The notes: generated from the sequence alone by a model not told the origin. A stretch of 64,000 nucleotides of DNA from an uncultured Clostridia bacterium (GCA_944333055.1 CALVKT010000013.1:1-64000); one strand, 5' to 3'; shown: positions 8,001 to 18,249, numbered from the stretch's first letter. Numbers and translations: made by a program.

Positions 8001-8010
8001 CGCGGGCGGC

Positions 8011-8039
8011 TTGACAGCCTCAGGCCGGCATATTATAAT
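8011..8039 (+). promoter_or_regulatory. Consensus housekeeping promoter of tsaE-tsaB-rimI
   Basis: A perfect TTGACA (8011-8016) and a perfect TATAAT (8034-8039) are 17 bp apart, 48 bp before the tsaE start. Confidence 0.9.
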
Positions 8040-8087
8040 GATGCAACCAAACGGCGCGGCCGATCCGCGCAGAAAAACAGGTGAATC

Positions 8088-8585
8088 ATGGATTCCTATC
8101 TGAGCACGAGTGAAGCACAGACGCAGCGCCTGGGCCGATGCCTTGGCGCTTGCCTGCGCGTGGGGGACGTGGTGCTGCTGGAGGGCGAGATGGGCGCGGG
8201 CAAGAGCGTGCTCACGCGCGCAGCGGCGCGCGCCATGGGCGTCGAAGGCCCGGTGCCAAGCCCCACCTTCACCCTCCTCAACATCCACGAGGGCCGCGAT
8301 ATGCGGCTGTATCATTTCGATCTGTACCGGATCGAGGGCGCGGACGCGCTCTATGAGATGGGCCTTGACGAGTTCATTCCCGCGCGCGACGGCGCGTCGC
8401 TGATCGAGTGGCCGCAGATGGCGGAGGAGGCGATGCCGGAGGACCATCTGACGGTGTCCATCCGCTACGCGCAGGACGGCGCGGCCCGCGAAATTGCGCT
8501 CATCCCATCGGGAGCGTTTGACGCGGCGCGGCTGGAAGCGATTCGAAAGAGAATGGAGAACGACGATGAACATCCTGATGATTGA
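8088..8585 (+). CDS. tsaE: tRNA t6A biosynthesis ATPase TsaE
   Basis: TsaE is the small ATPase that drives turnover of the TsaB-TsaD complex making N6-threonylcarbamoyladenosine at A37 of ANN-decoding tRNAs. The Walker A loop is GEMGAGKS at residues 33-40, and the family signature SPTFTLLN follows at 58-65 with LYHFDLYRI at ~76-84. At 165 residues it is of normal length (~150-165). The gene opens the operon and overlaps tsaB by 20 bp. TsaC lies at 34610 in this window; tsaD is not in the window. Confidence 0.95.
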   Translation: MDSYLSTSEAQTQRLGRCLGACLRVGDVVLLEGEMGAGKSVLTRAAARAMGVEGPVPSPTFTLLNIHEGRDMRLYHFDLYRIEGADALYEMGLDEFIPARDGASLIEWPQMAEEAMPEDHLTVSIRYAQDGAAREIALIPSGAFDAARLEAIRKRMENDDEHPDD

Positions 8586-9291
8586 TACGTCCGGCCCGGC
8601 GTGCGGCGTGGCCGTCTCCATGGACGGCCGGATTGTCTGCGAACTCCAGCTCACCAGCGGCAAGACGCACTCCCAGCGGGTGATGCCGATGGTGGATCAC
8701 GCGCTTGAACTGTGCGCGCTGACGCCTGCGGACATCGACCTCTTCGGCGCGGTGACGGGCCCCGGCTCCTTTACCGGCGTGCGCATCGGCGTGTCCACGG
8801 TCAAGGCGCTGGCGCACGCGTGCGGCAAGCCCTGCATCGGCATCGACGCGCTGGAGGCGCTGGCGGCCAATGCCGTCGAATTTGACGGCGTGATCTGTCC
8901 CGTCCTCGACGCGCGCGCGCAGCAGGTCTACGGCGCGATGTTTGAGGGCGGCATGCCGCCGGTGCGCATCATGGAGGACGCGGCTGAAAAGCTCGACGCG
9001 TTCCTTGACCGCGTGGCGGCGACGGGCCGCCGGGCGCTGTTTCTGGGCGACGGCGTGCCGGTTCTGCGCGAGGCGATTGAAAAGCGGCTGGGCGAGCGGG
9101 CGTGCTTTGCGCCCGCGCAGCACGCGGGGCTGCGCGCGGGAAGCGCGTGCGCGCTGGCGGCGGTCTATGCGCAGGACGAGGCGCGGTTTATGGACTGCAT
9201 GACGCTGCTGCCGCTCTACCTGCGCGCGCCGCAGGCGGAGCGCGAGCGCGCGGCAAAGCTGGCCGCCGCCAGGGAGGACGCCCATGGCTGA
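8566..9291 (+). CDS. tsaB: tRNA t6A biosynthesis protein TsaB
   Basis: TsaB is the inactive ASKHA-fold partner that activates TsaD in the t6A pathway. The 241-residue protein begins MNILMIDTSG and has the diagnostic VTGPGSFTGVRIG segment at about residues 64-76, followed by GKPCIGIDALEALA. The ATG at 8566 gives the canonical N-terminus; longer frames upstream lie inside tsaE. Its end overlaps rimI by 8 bp, so tsaE, tsaB and rimI form a tightly coupled operon. Confidence 0.95.
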   Translation: MNILMIDTSGPACGVAVSMDGRIVCELQLTSGKTHSQRVMPMVDHALELCALTPADIDLFGAVTGPGSFTGVRIGVSTVKALAHACGKPCIGIDALEALAANAVEFDGVICPVLDARAQQVYGAMFEGGMPPVRIMEDAAEKLDAFLDRVAATGRRALFLGDGVPVLREAIEKRLGERACFAPAQHAGLRAGSACALAAVYAQDEARFMDCMTLLPLYLRAPQAERERAAKLAAAREDAHG

Positions 9292-9757
9292 GCCGTTTAT
9301 CCGGACGATCCGCGAGACGGACGTCCGCCAGATTCACGAGATCGAGACGCTCTGCTTTGCCCAGCCCTGGAGCGAGGAGTCCATCCTGCACGACGTGAAG
9401 GAGAACGTCGTGGCCTGCTGGCTGGTGCTCGACGACGGCGAAGGGCGCGTTCTGGCGTATGCGGGGATGTGGCTGGTGCTCGACGAGGCGCACGTGTGCA
9501 ACGTGGCCGTGCACCCGGATTACCGGCGCAGGGGATACGGCAGGCGGATCATGGAGGCGCTCATGAAGCTGGCGCGGGACAACTGCATGGCGCTCATGAC
9601 GCTGGAGGTGCGCCGCTCCAACACGGCGGCGCAGGCGCTCTATCACGCGTGCGGGTTCCTGGACGTGGGCTATCGCAAGCGCTACTACGAGGACAACCGC
9701 GAGGACGCGCTGATCATGTATAAGGAGTTTGACGCCGCGCACGATGAGCACGCATGA
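9284..9757 (+). CDS. rimI: Ribosomal protein alanine N-acetyltransferase RimI
   Basis: A 157-residue GNAT-fold acetyltransferase with the acetyl-CoA loop in VHPDYRRRGYGRRIM (residues ~77-91) and the C-terminal ALYHACGFLDVGYRKRYY motif typical of RimI, which acetylates the N-terminus of ribosomal protein S18. The position directly behind tsaB is the classical bacterial arrangement and supports RimI over a generic GNAT. Confidence 0.9.
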   Translation: MAEPFIRTIRETDVRQIHEIETLCFAQPWSEESILHDVKENVVACWLVLDDGEGRVLAYAGMWLVLDEAHVCNVAVHPDYRRRGYGRRIMEALMKLARDNCMALMTLEVRRSNTAAQALYHACGFLDVGYRKRYYEDNREDALIMYKEFDAAHDEHA

Positions 9758-9811
9758 GCGCGCAGCGTCCGGCGCGGATCGGGACAATGGCCGTCAATCG
9801 CCGTTGCCCTC

Positions 9812-9840
9812 TTTTATTTTGACAAAAAATGGAGTATAAT
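9812..9840 (+). promoter_or_regulatory. Probable promoter of the hydrolase-murF-ddl genes (ambiguous)
   Basis: A perfect TATAAT lies at 9835-9840. The hexamer at the correct 17-bp distance (TTTTAT, 9812-9817) is poor, whereas a perfect TTGACA at 9819-9824 is only 10 bp away. The true start site cannot be decided by eye. Confidence 0.45.
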
Positions 9841-9856
9841 AAGAAAATCCGAAATC

Positions 9857-10678
9857 ATGGGTAAGAATGGGGTTGTGAACGGGAGCATGCAGCTGGAGAT
9901 TTGCGGCGCAAAGGTCGATGTTCAGGTGGGCGGCAGCGGGAAGCGCGCCGCGCTGCTGCTGCACGGCTGGGGCTGTTCGGCGAAGATGATGCAGAGCGTG
10001 TTTGATCTGCTCGCCGGCGGCATGCGCGTGGCGGCGATCGATTTTCCGGGCCACGGCAAGGAGGGCAAAGCCCTGCCGCCGCCGCAGCCCTGGGGCGTGG
10101 AGGAATACACGGAGATGACGGCGGGCGTCATCCGCGCGCTGGACCTGGCGCCGTGCGACATCGTGGCGCACTCCTTCGGCGCGCGTGTGGCAATCCTGCT
10201 GGATAGCACATATCCTGAGCTCGTGGGCAGGATGATCCTGACCGGCGCGGCGGGCATCAAAAAGCCCGCAGGCGGCCGGGCGACGGCCAGGCAGCGGCTC
10301 TACAAGGGGCTGCGCGGGGCGATGAACGCCGCGGAGAAGACGCACCTGTTCGGCAGCCTGCCGGAAAAGGGACGCGAGGCGCTGGTGCAGAAGTTCGGCT
10401 CGCCGGACTACCGCGCGCTCACGCCGGAGATGCGCCGGACGTTCAACCGCGTGATCGCGCTGGATCTGACGGACCGGCTCTCGCACATTCAGGCGCCCAC
10501 GCTGCTCTACTGGGGCGCGCAGGACACGGAGACCCCGCTGTGGATGGGGCAGAAGATGCAGGAGATGATCCCGGACGCCGGCCTCGTCGTGGAGGAGGGC
10601 TGCGGCCATTTTGCGTATCTGGAACAGAACGCGAAGTTTCTGCGCATCGCGCGCAGCTTCCTGCTGGAAGGGAGATAA
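9857..10678 (+). CDS. Alpha/beta hydrolase
   Basis: The 273-residue product has the alpha/beta hydrolase pattern: oxyanion-hole region LLHGWGCSAK, AIDFPGHGKEG, the nucleophile elbow AHSFGARV (Ser in G/A-H-S-F-G), a late Asp in YWGAQDTETP and His in EEGCGHFAYLE. Substrate is unknown. The first ATG (9857) lies only ~10 nt after the predicted transcription start and has no ribosome-binding site. The in-frame ATG at 9887 (MQLEICG…) is a reasonable alternative. Only 3 bp separate it from the MurF-like gene, so a cell-envelope role is possible but unproven. Confidence 0.85.
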   Translation: MGKNGVVNGSMQLEICGAKVDVQVGGSGKRAALLLHGWGCSAKMMQSVFDLLAGGMRVAAIDFPGHGKEGKALPPPQPWGVEEYTEMTAGVIRALDLAPCDIVAHSFGARVAILLDSTYPELVGRMILTGAAGIKKPAGGRATARQRLYKGLRGAMNAAEKTHLFGSLPEKGREALVQKFGSPDYRALTPEMRRTFNRVIALDLTDRLSHIQAPTLLYWGAQDTETPLWMGQKMQEMIPDAGLVVEEGCGHFAYLEQNAKFLRIARSFLLEGR

Positions 10679-10681
10679 GGC

Positions 10682-12232
10682 ATGAACATCCTCGTTGACA
10701 TCGTGCAGGCGCTGGCGATGGCGCTCTGCCTGCCGCTGAGCGGCTGGCGGCTGCTGCATTACTTTCAGCTGGAGAGCTACCAGCTGCCGGGCTTTTACCG
10801 CAGCGTCAGGCGCAATGCGCAGAAAACGCTGATCCCCGGCGTGGCGCTCGCGGCGCTGGGCGTGATGCTGCTCGTGCTGGGCGCAGGCGTGCCCGTGCGC
10901 ATCGCGCTCGTGCTGGCGATGGCGGCGCTGCTCTTTCTGCGCGCGCGGCGCGAGAAGCTCAAAAAGCCCTTCGTCGTCACCGAGCGCGTCAAACGCCTGA
11001 TCGCCACGCACGCGGCGACGGCGTTCGTGCTGGCGCTGGCGGCGGGCGCGGTGAGCGACGTGCTGCTCTACCTGCTGCCCGCGCTGGAGCCGACGCTCAT
11101 CGCGCTGGCCGCGCTGTGCGTGCTGCCGGTGGAAAAGCACATCAACCGGCAGTTTGTGGAGGACGCGAAGAAGCGCCTGGCCGCCAACCCAAACCTCATC
11201 AGGATCGGCATCACGGGCAGCTACGGCAAGACGAGCACGAAGTTCCTGCTGCGCGACATCCTCTCGGTCAAGTACAGCGTGCTGGCCACGCCATCGAGCT
11301 TCAATACGACGATGGGCGTGACGCGCGTCATCCGCGAGCAGCTCATGCCCAGCCATCAGGTGTTCATCGCGGAGATGGGCGCGCGCCACGTGGGCGACAT
11401 CCGCGAGCTGGCCGATCTGGTGCATCCTACGATCGGCCTGCTCACCTCCGTGGGCCCGCAGCATCTGGACACGTTCGGCACGATCGAGCGCATCCGCGAC
11501 ACGAAGTATGAGCTGATTGACGGCCTGCCGCAAAATGGCACGGCGATTTTTGCGCGGGACGGGGCAATCTGTGAAGAGCTCTGCGCGCGCTGCCCGCTTG
11601 AGCGCAAGTACATGCCGGGCGATCTGGTGGAGGCCGAGGACATCGAGTGGGGCCCGTTTGGCACGCGCTTCACGCTCGTGGACAGAGAGACCGGCGAGCG
11701 GGCTGCATGCCGGACGCGGCTGCTGGGCGAGCACGCCATCGCGAACCTGCTGCTGTGCTGCACGGCGGCGCGCGCGCTGGGCATGACGCCCCACGAGATC
11801 GCGCTGGGCGTCTCCCGCTGCCAGCCGGTGGAACACCGCCTGGAGCTGCTCGATGGCGGCGCGGGCGTGTCGATCATCGACGACGCGTTCAACGCGAACC
11901 CGGTCGGCGCAAAGGCCGCGCTGCGCGTGCTCAAGGCGTTTCCGGGGCGGCGCATCGTGATCACGCCGGGCATGGTCGAGCTGGGCGGCGAGGAGGCCGC
12001 ATTCAACCGCGCCTTCGGCGAGCAGATGGCCGAAAGCGCCGACGTGGCCATTCTGGTCGGCAAAAGACACACGCAGCCCATCGTCGACGGGCTGCTTGCA
12101 AAGGATTTCCCGCAGGAACGGATACATGTGGTGAGCAGTCTGGAGGAGAGCACAAAAGTGCTGCATGGCATGATGCGCGCGGGCGACGTGGTGCTCTATG
12201 AAAACGATCTGCCGGATAATTACAGCGAGTGA
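10682..12232 (+). CDS. Membrane-anchored MurF-like ligase
   Basis: The 516-residue protein carries the Mur-ligase ATP-binding loop GITGSYGKTST (~176-186), the SFNTTMGVTR substrate segment, EMGARHVGDI, HLDTFGT and the C-terminal DDAFNANPVGAKAAL motif typical of MurF. MurF adds D-Ala-D-Ala to UDP-MurNAc-tripeptide. Unusually, the first ~160 residues contain about four hydrophobic segments (roughly 5-21, 49-66, 72-86 and 109-150) where soluble MurF has its UDP-substrate domain. The ddl gene for the D-Ala-D-Ala substrate follows 14 bp later, which supports a peptidoglycan role. A different amino-acid ligase activity remains possible. Confidence 0.85.
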   Translation: MNILVDIVQALAMALCLPLSGWRLLHYFQLESYQLPGFYRSVRRNAQKTLIPGVALAALGVMLLVLGAGVPVRIALVLAMAALLFLRARREKLKKPFVVTERVKRLIATHAATAFVLALAAGAVSDVLLYLLPALEPTLIALAALCVLPVEKHINRQFVEDAKKRLAANPNLIRIGITGSYGKTSTKFLLRDILSVKYSVLATPSSFNTTMGVTRVIREQLMPSHQVFIAEMGARHVGDIRELADLVHPTIGLLTSVGPQHLDTFGTIERIRDTKYELIDGLPQNGTAIFARDGAICEELCARCPLERKYMPGDLVEAEDIEWGPFGTRFTLVDRETGERAACRTRLLGEHAIANLLLCCTAARALGMTPHEIALGVSRCQPVEHRLELLDGGAGVSIIDDAFNANPVGAKAALRVLKAFPGRRIVITPGMVELGGEEAAFNRAFGEQMAESADVAILVGKRHTQPIVDGLLAKDFPQERIHVVSSLEESTKVLHGMMRAGDVVLYENDLPDNYSE

Positions 12233-12246
12233 GGAGCGATGAAAAG

Positions 12247-13455
12247 ATGAGCAAACTGAACGTTGCGGTGATCTTCGGTTCCCGCAGTTGCGAGCATGAC
12301 GTGTCCATCATCTCCGCCATGCAGTTGATCGAGGCGGCCAGGGGCGCGGGATTTGACGTGATCCCGGTGTATATCTCCCGCGAGGGCCTCTGGTACACGG
12401 GCGAGGCGCTCCGGTCGATCGAGACATTCCGCGACTTCAACCCCATGGGCAAGGGCGTCACCCGCGTGAACCTCGACGTGAGCGCGAACGCAGGCGACCT
12501 GTGGGCGTGGCCGCCGCAGCGCGCGGGCCTGTTTGCCAAGGTGCCCGCGCCCGTCGCGCACATCGACGTCGCCATCCCGGTGCTCCACGGCCTGCACGGC
12601 GAGGACGGCACGCTGCAGGGCCTGCTGGAGATGGCGAACATCCCATACGCCTCCTCCGGCGTGCTCGGCTCCGCCGTGGGCATGGATAAGATCGCCATGA
12701 AGCAGATGCTGCGCGGCACGGGCTTCCCGGTGCTGGATTTCGTCTGGTACACCCGCGCGCAGTTGGAATCGCAGCGCGAGCAGGTGATCGAGGAGATCGA
12801 GCACAAGATCAAGTATCCGGCGTTCGTCAAGCCCGCCGCGCTCGGCTCGTCCATCGGCGTCTCCCGCGCCAACAACCGACAGGAGCTGGAGGCCGCGCTC
12901 GATCTGGCCGCGTCCTACGACCGGCGCATCCTCGTGGAGGTCGGCATCGCCAACCCGGTGGAGATCAACTGCGCGGCGCTGGGCTACGACGAGGACGTGC
13001 GCGTCTCCGTGTGCGAGATGCCCGTGCCCTCCACCGGCGACAAGTTCCTCAACTTCTTTGAAAAGTACCTGCGCAACGCGGGCGCCAAGGGCGAGAGCAG
13101 CCGCGGAATGAAGAGCCTGTCGCGCGTGGTGCCCGCGCCCATCGGCGACGAGCTGACCGACCGCATCCAGACGATGACCCGCGAGATCTTCAAGCTGCTC
13201 GACTGCCGCGGCACGGTGCGCATCGACTACATCCTCGACGAGAACGACGTGCTCTACGTCAACGAGCCGAACACGATTCCCGGCTCGCTGGCCTTCTACC
13301 TGTGGAAGGAGTGCGGCGTGAGCTTCTCGGAGCTGGTGGAGCGCATGGTGCAGGACGCGCTGCGCGCCCACGCCGACAAGAATCACAACGTCTACGCATT
13401 CGATTCGACCATCCTGCAAAAGGTGGCCGCGGGCACGAAGGGCGCCAAGCGCTGA
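12247..13455 (+). CDS. ddl: D-alanine--D-alanine ligase family protein
   Basis: A 402-residue ATP-grasp ligase that joins two D-Ala for peptidoglycan precursors. Visible are VAVIFGSRSCEHDVSIISA, VLHGLHGEDGTLQGLLE, AFVKPAALGSSIGVSR and DENDVLYVNEPNTIPGS, which supplies the magnesium and nucleotide ligands. It is somewhat longer than E. coli DdlB (~306 aa), like the DdlA/Van-type ligases, with a 40-residue insertion. The ATG at 12247 has AGGAG at suitable distance; an out-of-frame ATG at 12239 is ignored. Pairing with the MurF-like gene forms a cell-wall unit. Confidence 0.9.
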   Translation: MSKLNVAVIFGSRSCEHDVSIISAMQLIEAARGAGFDVIPVYISREGLWYTGEALRSIETFRDFNPMGKGVTRVNLDVSANAGDLWAWPPQRAGLFAKVPAPVAHIDVAIPVLHGLHGEDGTLQGLLEMANIPYASSGVLGSAVGMDKIAMKQMLRGTGFPVLDFVWYTRAQLESQREQVIEEIEHKIKYPAFVKPAALGSSIGVSRANNRQELEAALDLAASYDRRILVEVGIANPVEINCAALGYDEDVRVSVCEMPVPSTGDKFLNFFEKYLRNAGAKGESSRGMKSLSRVVPAPIGDELTDRIQTMTREIFKLLDCRGTVRIDYILDENDVLYVNEPNTIPGSLAFYLWKECGVSFSELVERMVQDALRAHADKNHNVYAFDSTILQKVAAGTKGAKR

Positions 13456-13489
13456 GATGGGGGCGAGGCGGGGGCGCCGCAGCCGCAGG

Positions 13490-13555
13490 CACGGCCCCCG
13501 AAAAGGGACTTCGCCCCTTGACTCCCATGCACGCTTCGCGGCGCTTTCCTGAAAG
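13490..13555. repeat. Intergenic repeat copy A
   Basis: The segment after ddl that includes CGCCCCTTGACTCCC and CGCTTCGCGGCG recurs, inverted and imperfect, after the ABC exporter genes at 41063-41112. Both copies sit in 3' intergenic space. Confidence 0.5.
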
Positions 13556-13570
13556 GCGGCCATAGAAAAG

Positions 13571-13590
13571 CCCCGGCGCATGCGCCGGGG
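13571..13590. terminator. Bidirectional terminator between ddl and the LUD gene
   Basis: A perfect 20-bp palindrome, CCCCGGCGCATGCGCCGGGG, is flanked by AAAAG on the left and TTT on the right. It can form a 7-bp stem with a GCATGC loop and lies between convergent genes. Confidence 0.7.
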
Positions 13591-13622
13591 TTTGGGGCGG
13601 AGTCCTCGCGTTTCCGCCTGCG

Positions 13623-14240
13623 TCAATAGCCGAGGTCCTCGTCGATGAGCACGACCTGCGTGCGCTTGGCGTTTGGCGCGTGCTCGATGGCCAGGAAGAG
13701 GTTGCACATGGGCCGCGTGCAGCGCGAGACGTCGCAGCGGCCGCCCTCCTCGCTGCACGGGGTGTTCAGCCCCAGCCTGCGCGCGTTGAGCGGACAGGCG
13801 ACCTGCTTGATGCGGCGCACGGCCTGCGCGTAGCCGCCCGCCACGAGCTTGTTGCGCCCGGCGATGAGGTAGACGGTCTGCGGGCCGAAGCACATGGCGG
13901 CGACGCGGTTGCCCGTGCCGTCGATCTGCACGATCAGCCCGTCCTCGGTGAGGGCGTTGATGGAGGCGGCGTACACCGGCGCGTTCATCGCGCGGCGGCG
14001 GATGGCCGCGCCCTCCCCGGCAGGCGCGTCCTGATGCCAGTGCACCGTGTGCCCGGCATCGCGCAGCGCGTCGGACAGCGCGATCTGGGCGAGCGTGACG
14101 CTGCCGCCCATGCCGACCTCCTGCGCGGCGGGCAGATCGCCGAGGATGAAGTCGACGGCCTGCCGGGCGGTATCGAACACGGCGGCGTCAAAGCCGCGCC
14201 TGCGCAGGGCGTCTGCGGTTTTCTGTAGACGTGGATTCAT
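13623..14240 (-). CDS. LUD-domain protein (LutC/DUF162-like)
   Basis: The 205-residue protein resembles the LUD family, whose LutB/LutC members take part in L-lactate oxidation. Visible landmarks are EVGMGGSVTLAQI near residues 40-52, MNAPVYAASINALTEDGLIVQIDGTGNRV and GRNKLVAGGYAQAVRRIK. A C-terminal cluster of cysteines (TPCSEEGGRCDVSRCTRPMC) could hold a metal or cluster. This stand-alone form is not next to lutA/lutB, so a lactate role is not supported by context. The ATG at 14240 is preceded by AAGGAAG 8 nt away. Confidence 0.8.
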   Translation of the reverse strand: MNPRLQKTADALRRRGFDAAVFDTARQAVDFILGDLPAAQEVGMGGSVTLAQIALSDALRDAGHTVHWHQDAPAGEGAAIRRRAMNAPVYAASINALTEDGLIVQIDGTGNRVAAMCFGPQTVYLIAGRNKLVAGGYAQAVRRIKQVACPLNARRLGLNTPCSEEGGRCDVSRCTRPMCNLFLAIEHAPNAKRTQVVLIDEDLGY

Positions 14241-14272
14241 GCGGCACACTTCCTTCCGATGTGGATGGGTAC

Positions 14273-14301
14273 ATTATACCAGCATCCGGCCGGATTGGAA
14301 A
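14273..14301 (-). promoter_or_regulatory. Promoter of the LUD gene
   Basis: On the - strand, TTTCCA (14296-14301) and TATAAT (14273-14278) are 17 bp apart. The -10 is perfect and the -35 weak. Confidence 0.55.
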
Positions 14302-14322
14302 GGCTGGAAAGGAGAACGATCG

Positions 14323-15243
14323 TTGATCGACGAGTACTTTGAGCGGCTGATCGACCGATGGTGCGAGCGCATCCCGGCGGCGATGAAGCCGCGCATGATC
14401 CTGCTGAGCCATTCGCCGGTCGGCTGGCGCATGCAGCTCTACTTCGGCACGCTGGGCCGCAACATCGCGGGCCTGTTTTCGCGGGTGAGCACCGATGAAA
14501 AGATGGATCTGGTGATGCGCGAGAGCAGCGAGCACATCGACGACGGGATGGAAAAGCTGGCGCGCTGGTTTGGCGAACAGGTGCTGCTCTTTGCGCGGCT
14601 GGACGCGCGGGGCAGGAGCCTGCGCTTTTGCGGCGCGCTCTTCCTGATGCTGCTCGCCGCGCTGGGCATGGTGGCGCGGGGCGCCGCCATGGGCGCGATG
14701 GCCGCGGCGCTGTGCCTGCTCTGGCTGTCCTGTGCGATGGACAGCGACTACCGGCCCGTCAGCGCGGGCGTGCGCCAGCAGTATCTGGCGGCGACGATGC
14801 TGCGCGCGGGCGCGTTCGCCGTGATGCTCATGCACAATTTCTTTCACTATGCGGCGCAGGGCGTGCCCAGCAACATCGTGCTGCAATGCGCGATGATCGT
14901 CATGCTGACCGTGCATGCAGTGCTCTATGTCTCCATGGTGATGCTCAACACGCGCCAGCTGCTCTTTCTGCGCGCGCTGGCGGGCGTCACCGGCGCGGTG
15001 CCCGCGCTGACGGCGGCGTCCGCCGTGGCGCTGGCGGCCTCCAGCCTGTTTCGGCCCTGGCCGCTGCCGCTCTCCGGCGTGCTGGGCGCGCTGGGCGCGA
15101 TCTTCGCCTTTATGGGCGACGCGCTGATCACCGTGTACAATCTGGGCGGCATCCGCCTCAAATACCATTCCATCTGGGTCTGTCTGCTGATCACGGGCGG
15201 CTTTGCGCTGATGCTGCTGGGCGCGTGGACGTACACCCCATGA
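14323..15243 (+). CDS. Unrecognised membrane protein (306 aa)
   Basis: The TTG at 14323 has AAAGGAG 7 nt upstream and is the best start; earlier in-frame codons overlap the divergent LUD gene. The first ~110 residues are soluble and charged (LIDEYFERLIDRWCERIP…), followed by about six hydrophobic segments from residue ~105 to the C-terminus, ending LLITGGFALMLLGAWTYTP. I do not recognise a family. It lies 22 bp upstream of lepA and may be co-transcribed with it. Confidence 0.8.
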   Translation: MIDEYFERLIDRWCERIPAAMKPRMILLSHSPVGWRMQLYFGTLGRNIAGLFSRVSTDEKMDLVMRESSEHIDDGMEKLARWFGEQVLLFARLDARGRSLRFCGALFLMLLAALGMVARGAAMGAMAAALCLLWLSCAMDSDYRPVSAGVRQQYLAATMLRAGAFAVMLMHNFFHYAAQGVPSNIVLQCAMIVMLTVHAVLYVSMVMLNTRQLLFLRALAGVTGAVPALTAASAVALAASSLFRPWPLPLSGVLGALGAIFAFMGDALITVYNLGGIRLKYHSIWVCLLITGGFALMLLGAWTYTP

Positions 15244-15265
15244 CCTGTAAACGGAGGAACACACT

Positions 15266-17071
<1,806 letters not shown>

Positions 17072-17076
17072 CCGAC

Positions 17077-18249
17077 ATGCAAGAAGCGATTTCCCTGTAC
17101 GTGCACATTCCGCTGTGCGTCAAAAAATGCGCCTACTGCGACTTTGCGTCCTTCGCGGGACGACTGTCGCAGCGGGCGCGCTACGTGGAGGCTGTCTGCC
17201 GCGAGCTGCGCGCGCAGGCAGCCTTCTTTGGCCGCCGACGCGTGCGCACGGTGTTCCTGGGCGGCGGCACGCCGACGCTGCTCACCGGCGCGCAGGTGCA
17301 GCGGCTGCTGGATGCGGCGCGGGCGGCGTTTGACATCGCGCCGGACGCCGAAATCACCATGGAAGGCAATCCCGGCACGCTGACGATGGACAACCTGCGC
17401 GCGTATCGCGCGGCGGGCGTCAACCGGCTGTCGCTGGGCGTGCAGAGCTTTGACGACGGCCTGCTGGCCGCCGTGGGGCGCATCCATACCGCCGCGCAGG
17501 CGAAGGAGGCCGTGCGCATGGCGCGCAGCGCGGGCTTTGACAACCTGAACCTCGACCTGATGTACGGCCTGCCGGGGCAGCAGCCTGCGCAGTGGGCGCG
17601 CACGCTGGGCGAGGCCATCGCGCTCGCGCCGGAGCACCTGAGCTGCTACAGCCTGATTCTGGAGGAAGGGACGCCGCTGCACGATGCGGTGCTGGCGGGC
17701 GCGTGCGCGCCGCTGCCGGACGAGGACGCGCTCCTTAAGATGGACGACATCACCGCGGCGCATATGGGCGAGGCGGGCTACGCGCAGTACGAGGTCTCCA
17801 ACTACGCGAGACCGGGCCGCGCGTGCCGGCACAACCTCGTCTACTGGGCCTGCCTGCCATATCTGGGCGTGGGCCTCGGCGCGCACAGCGATCTGGACGG
17901 CCGGCGGTTTTATAATCCGGACGATTGGGAAGCCTATCTGCGCGTGGCGGAGAGCGGCGAGACCGCGCGCGAGGCGGAAGGGGAGCAGAGCCGCGAGGCG
18001 CGGATGTTCGAGCGGATGATGATGGGGCTGCGCATGGTGCGCGGCGTGGACGCGGCGCGCTTTGCGCGGGACTTCGGCGCGGCGCCGGAGGCCGTCTGGC
18101 CGGAGACGATCGCGCGGATGACGCGCGGCGGCCTCATGGCGCGCGAACATGACCGCCTGCGCCTGACGCCGCGCGGCATGCAGGTGATGAACGCCGTGCT
18201 GGTGGCGATGATGGAGGAGACGGATTCAAAACCGCAATTCGGCGGCTGA
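17077..18249 (+). CDS. hemW: Radical SAM heme chaperone HemW-like protein
   Basis: The 390-residue product begins with YVHIPLCVKKCAYCDF, whose CxxxCxxC motif binds the SAM 4Fe-4S cluster. It continues with FLGGGTPTLL, NRLSLGVQSF and DLMYGLPGQ, the HemW/HemN-like pattern. The C-terminal domain matches HemW, which loads heme, rather than the oxygen-independent coproporphyrinogen oxidase that has a further Cys. GTG at 17068, overlapping the lepA stop as GTGA, is an alternative start three codons earlier. The lepA-hemW-hrcA order is conserved in Bacillota. Confidence 0.92.
   Translation: MQEAISLYVHIPLCVKKCAYCDFASFAGRLSQRARYVEAVCRELRAQAAFFGRRRVRTVFLGGGTPTLLTGAQVQRLLDAARAAFDIAPDAEITMEGNPGTLTMDNLRAYRAAGVNRLSLGVQSFDDGLLAAVGRIHTAAQAKEAVRMARSAGFDNLNLDLMYGLPGQQPAQWARTLGEAIALAPEHLSCYSLILEEGTPLHDAVLAGACAPLPDEDALLKMDDITAAHMGEAGYAQYEVSNYARPGRACRHNLVYWACLPYLGVGLGAHSDLDGRRFYNPDDWEAYLRVAESGETAREAEGEQSREARMFERMMMGLRMVRGVDAARFARDFGAAPEAVWPETIARMTRGGLMAREHDRLRLTPRGMQVMNAVLVAMMEETDSKPQFGG

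Noticed and set aside
9794..12166. A 790-codon open frame on the - strand
   Set aside because: It is a shadow of the hydrolase and MurF-like genes, with the low-complexity Arg/His/Gln composition typical of such frames.
13301..13565. Short open frames around the end of ddl
   Set aside because: They overlap ddl in other frames and continue into a repeat and a terminator; no ribosome-binding site.
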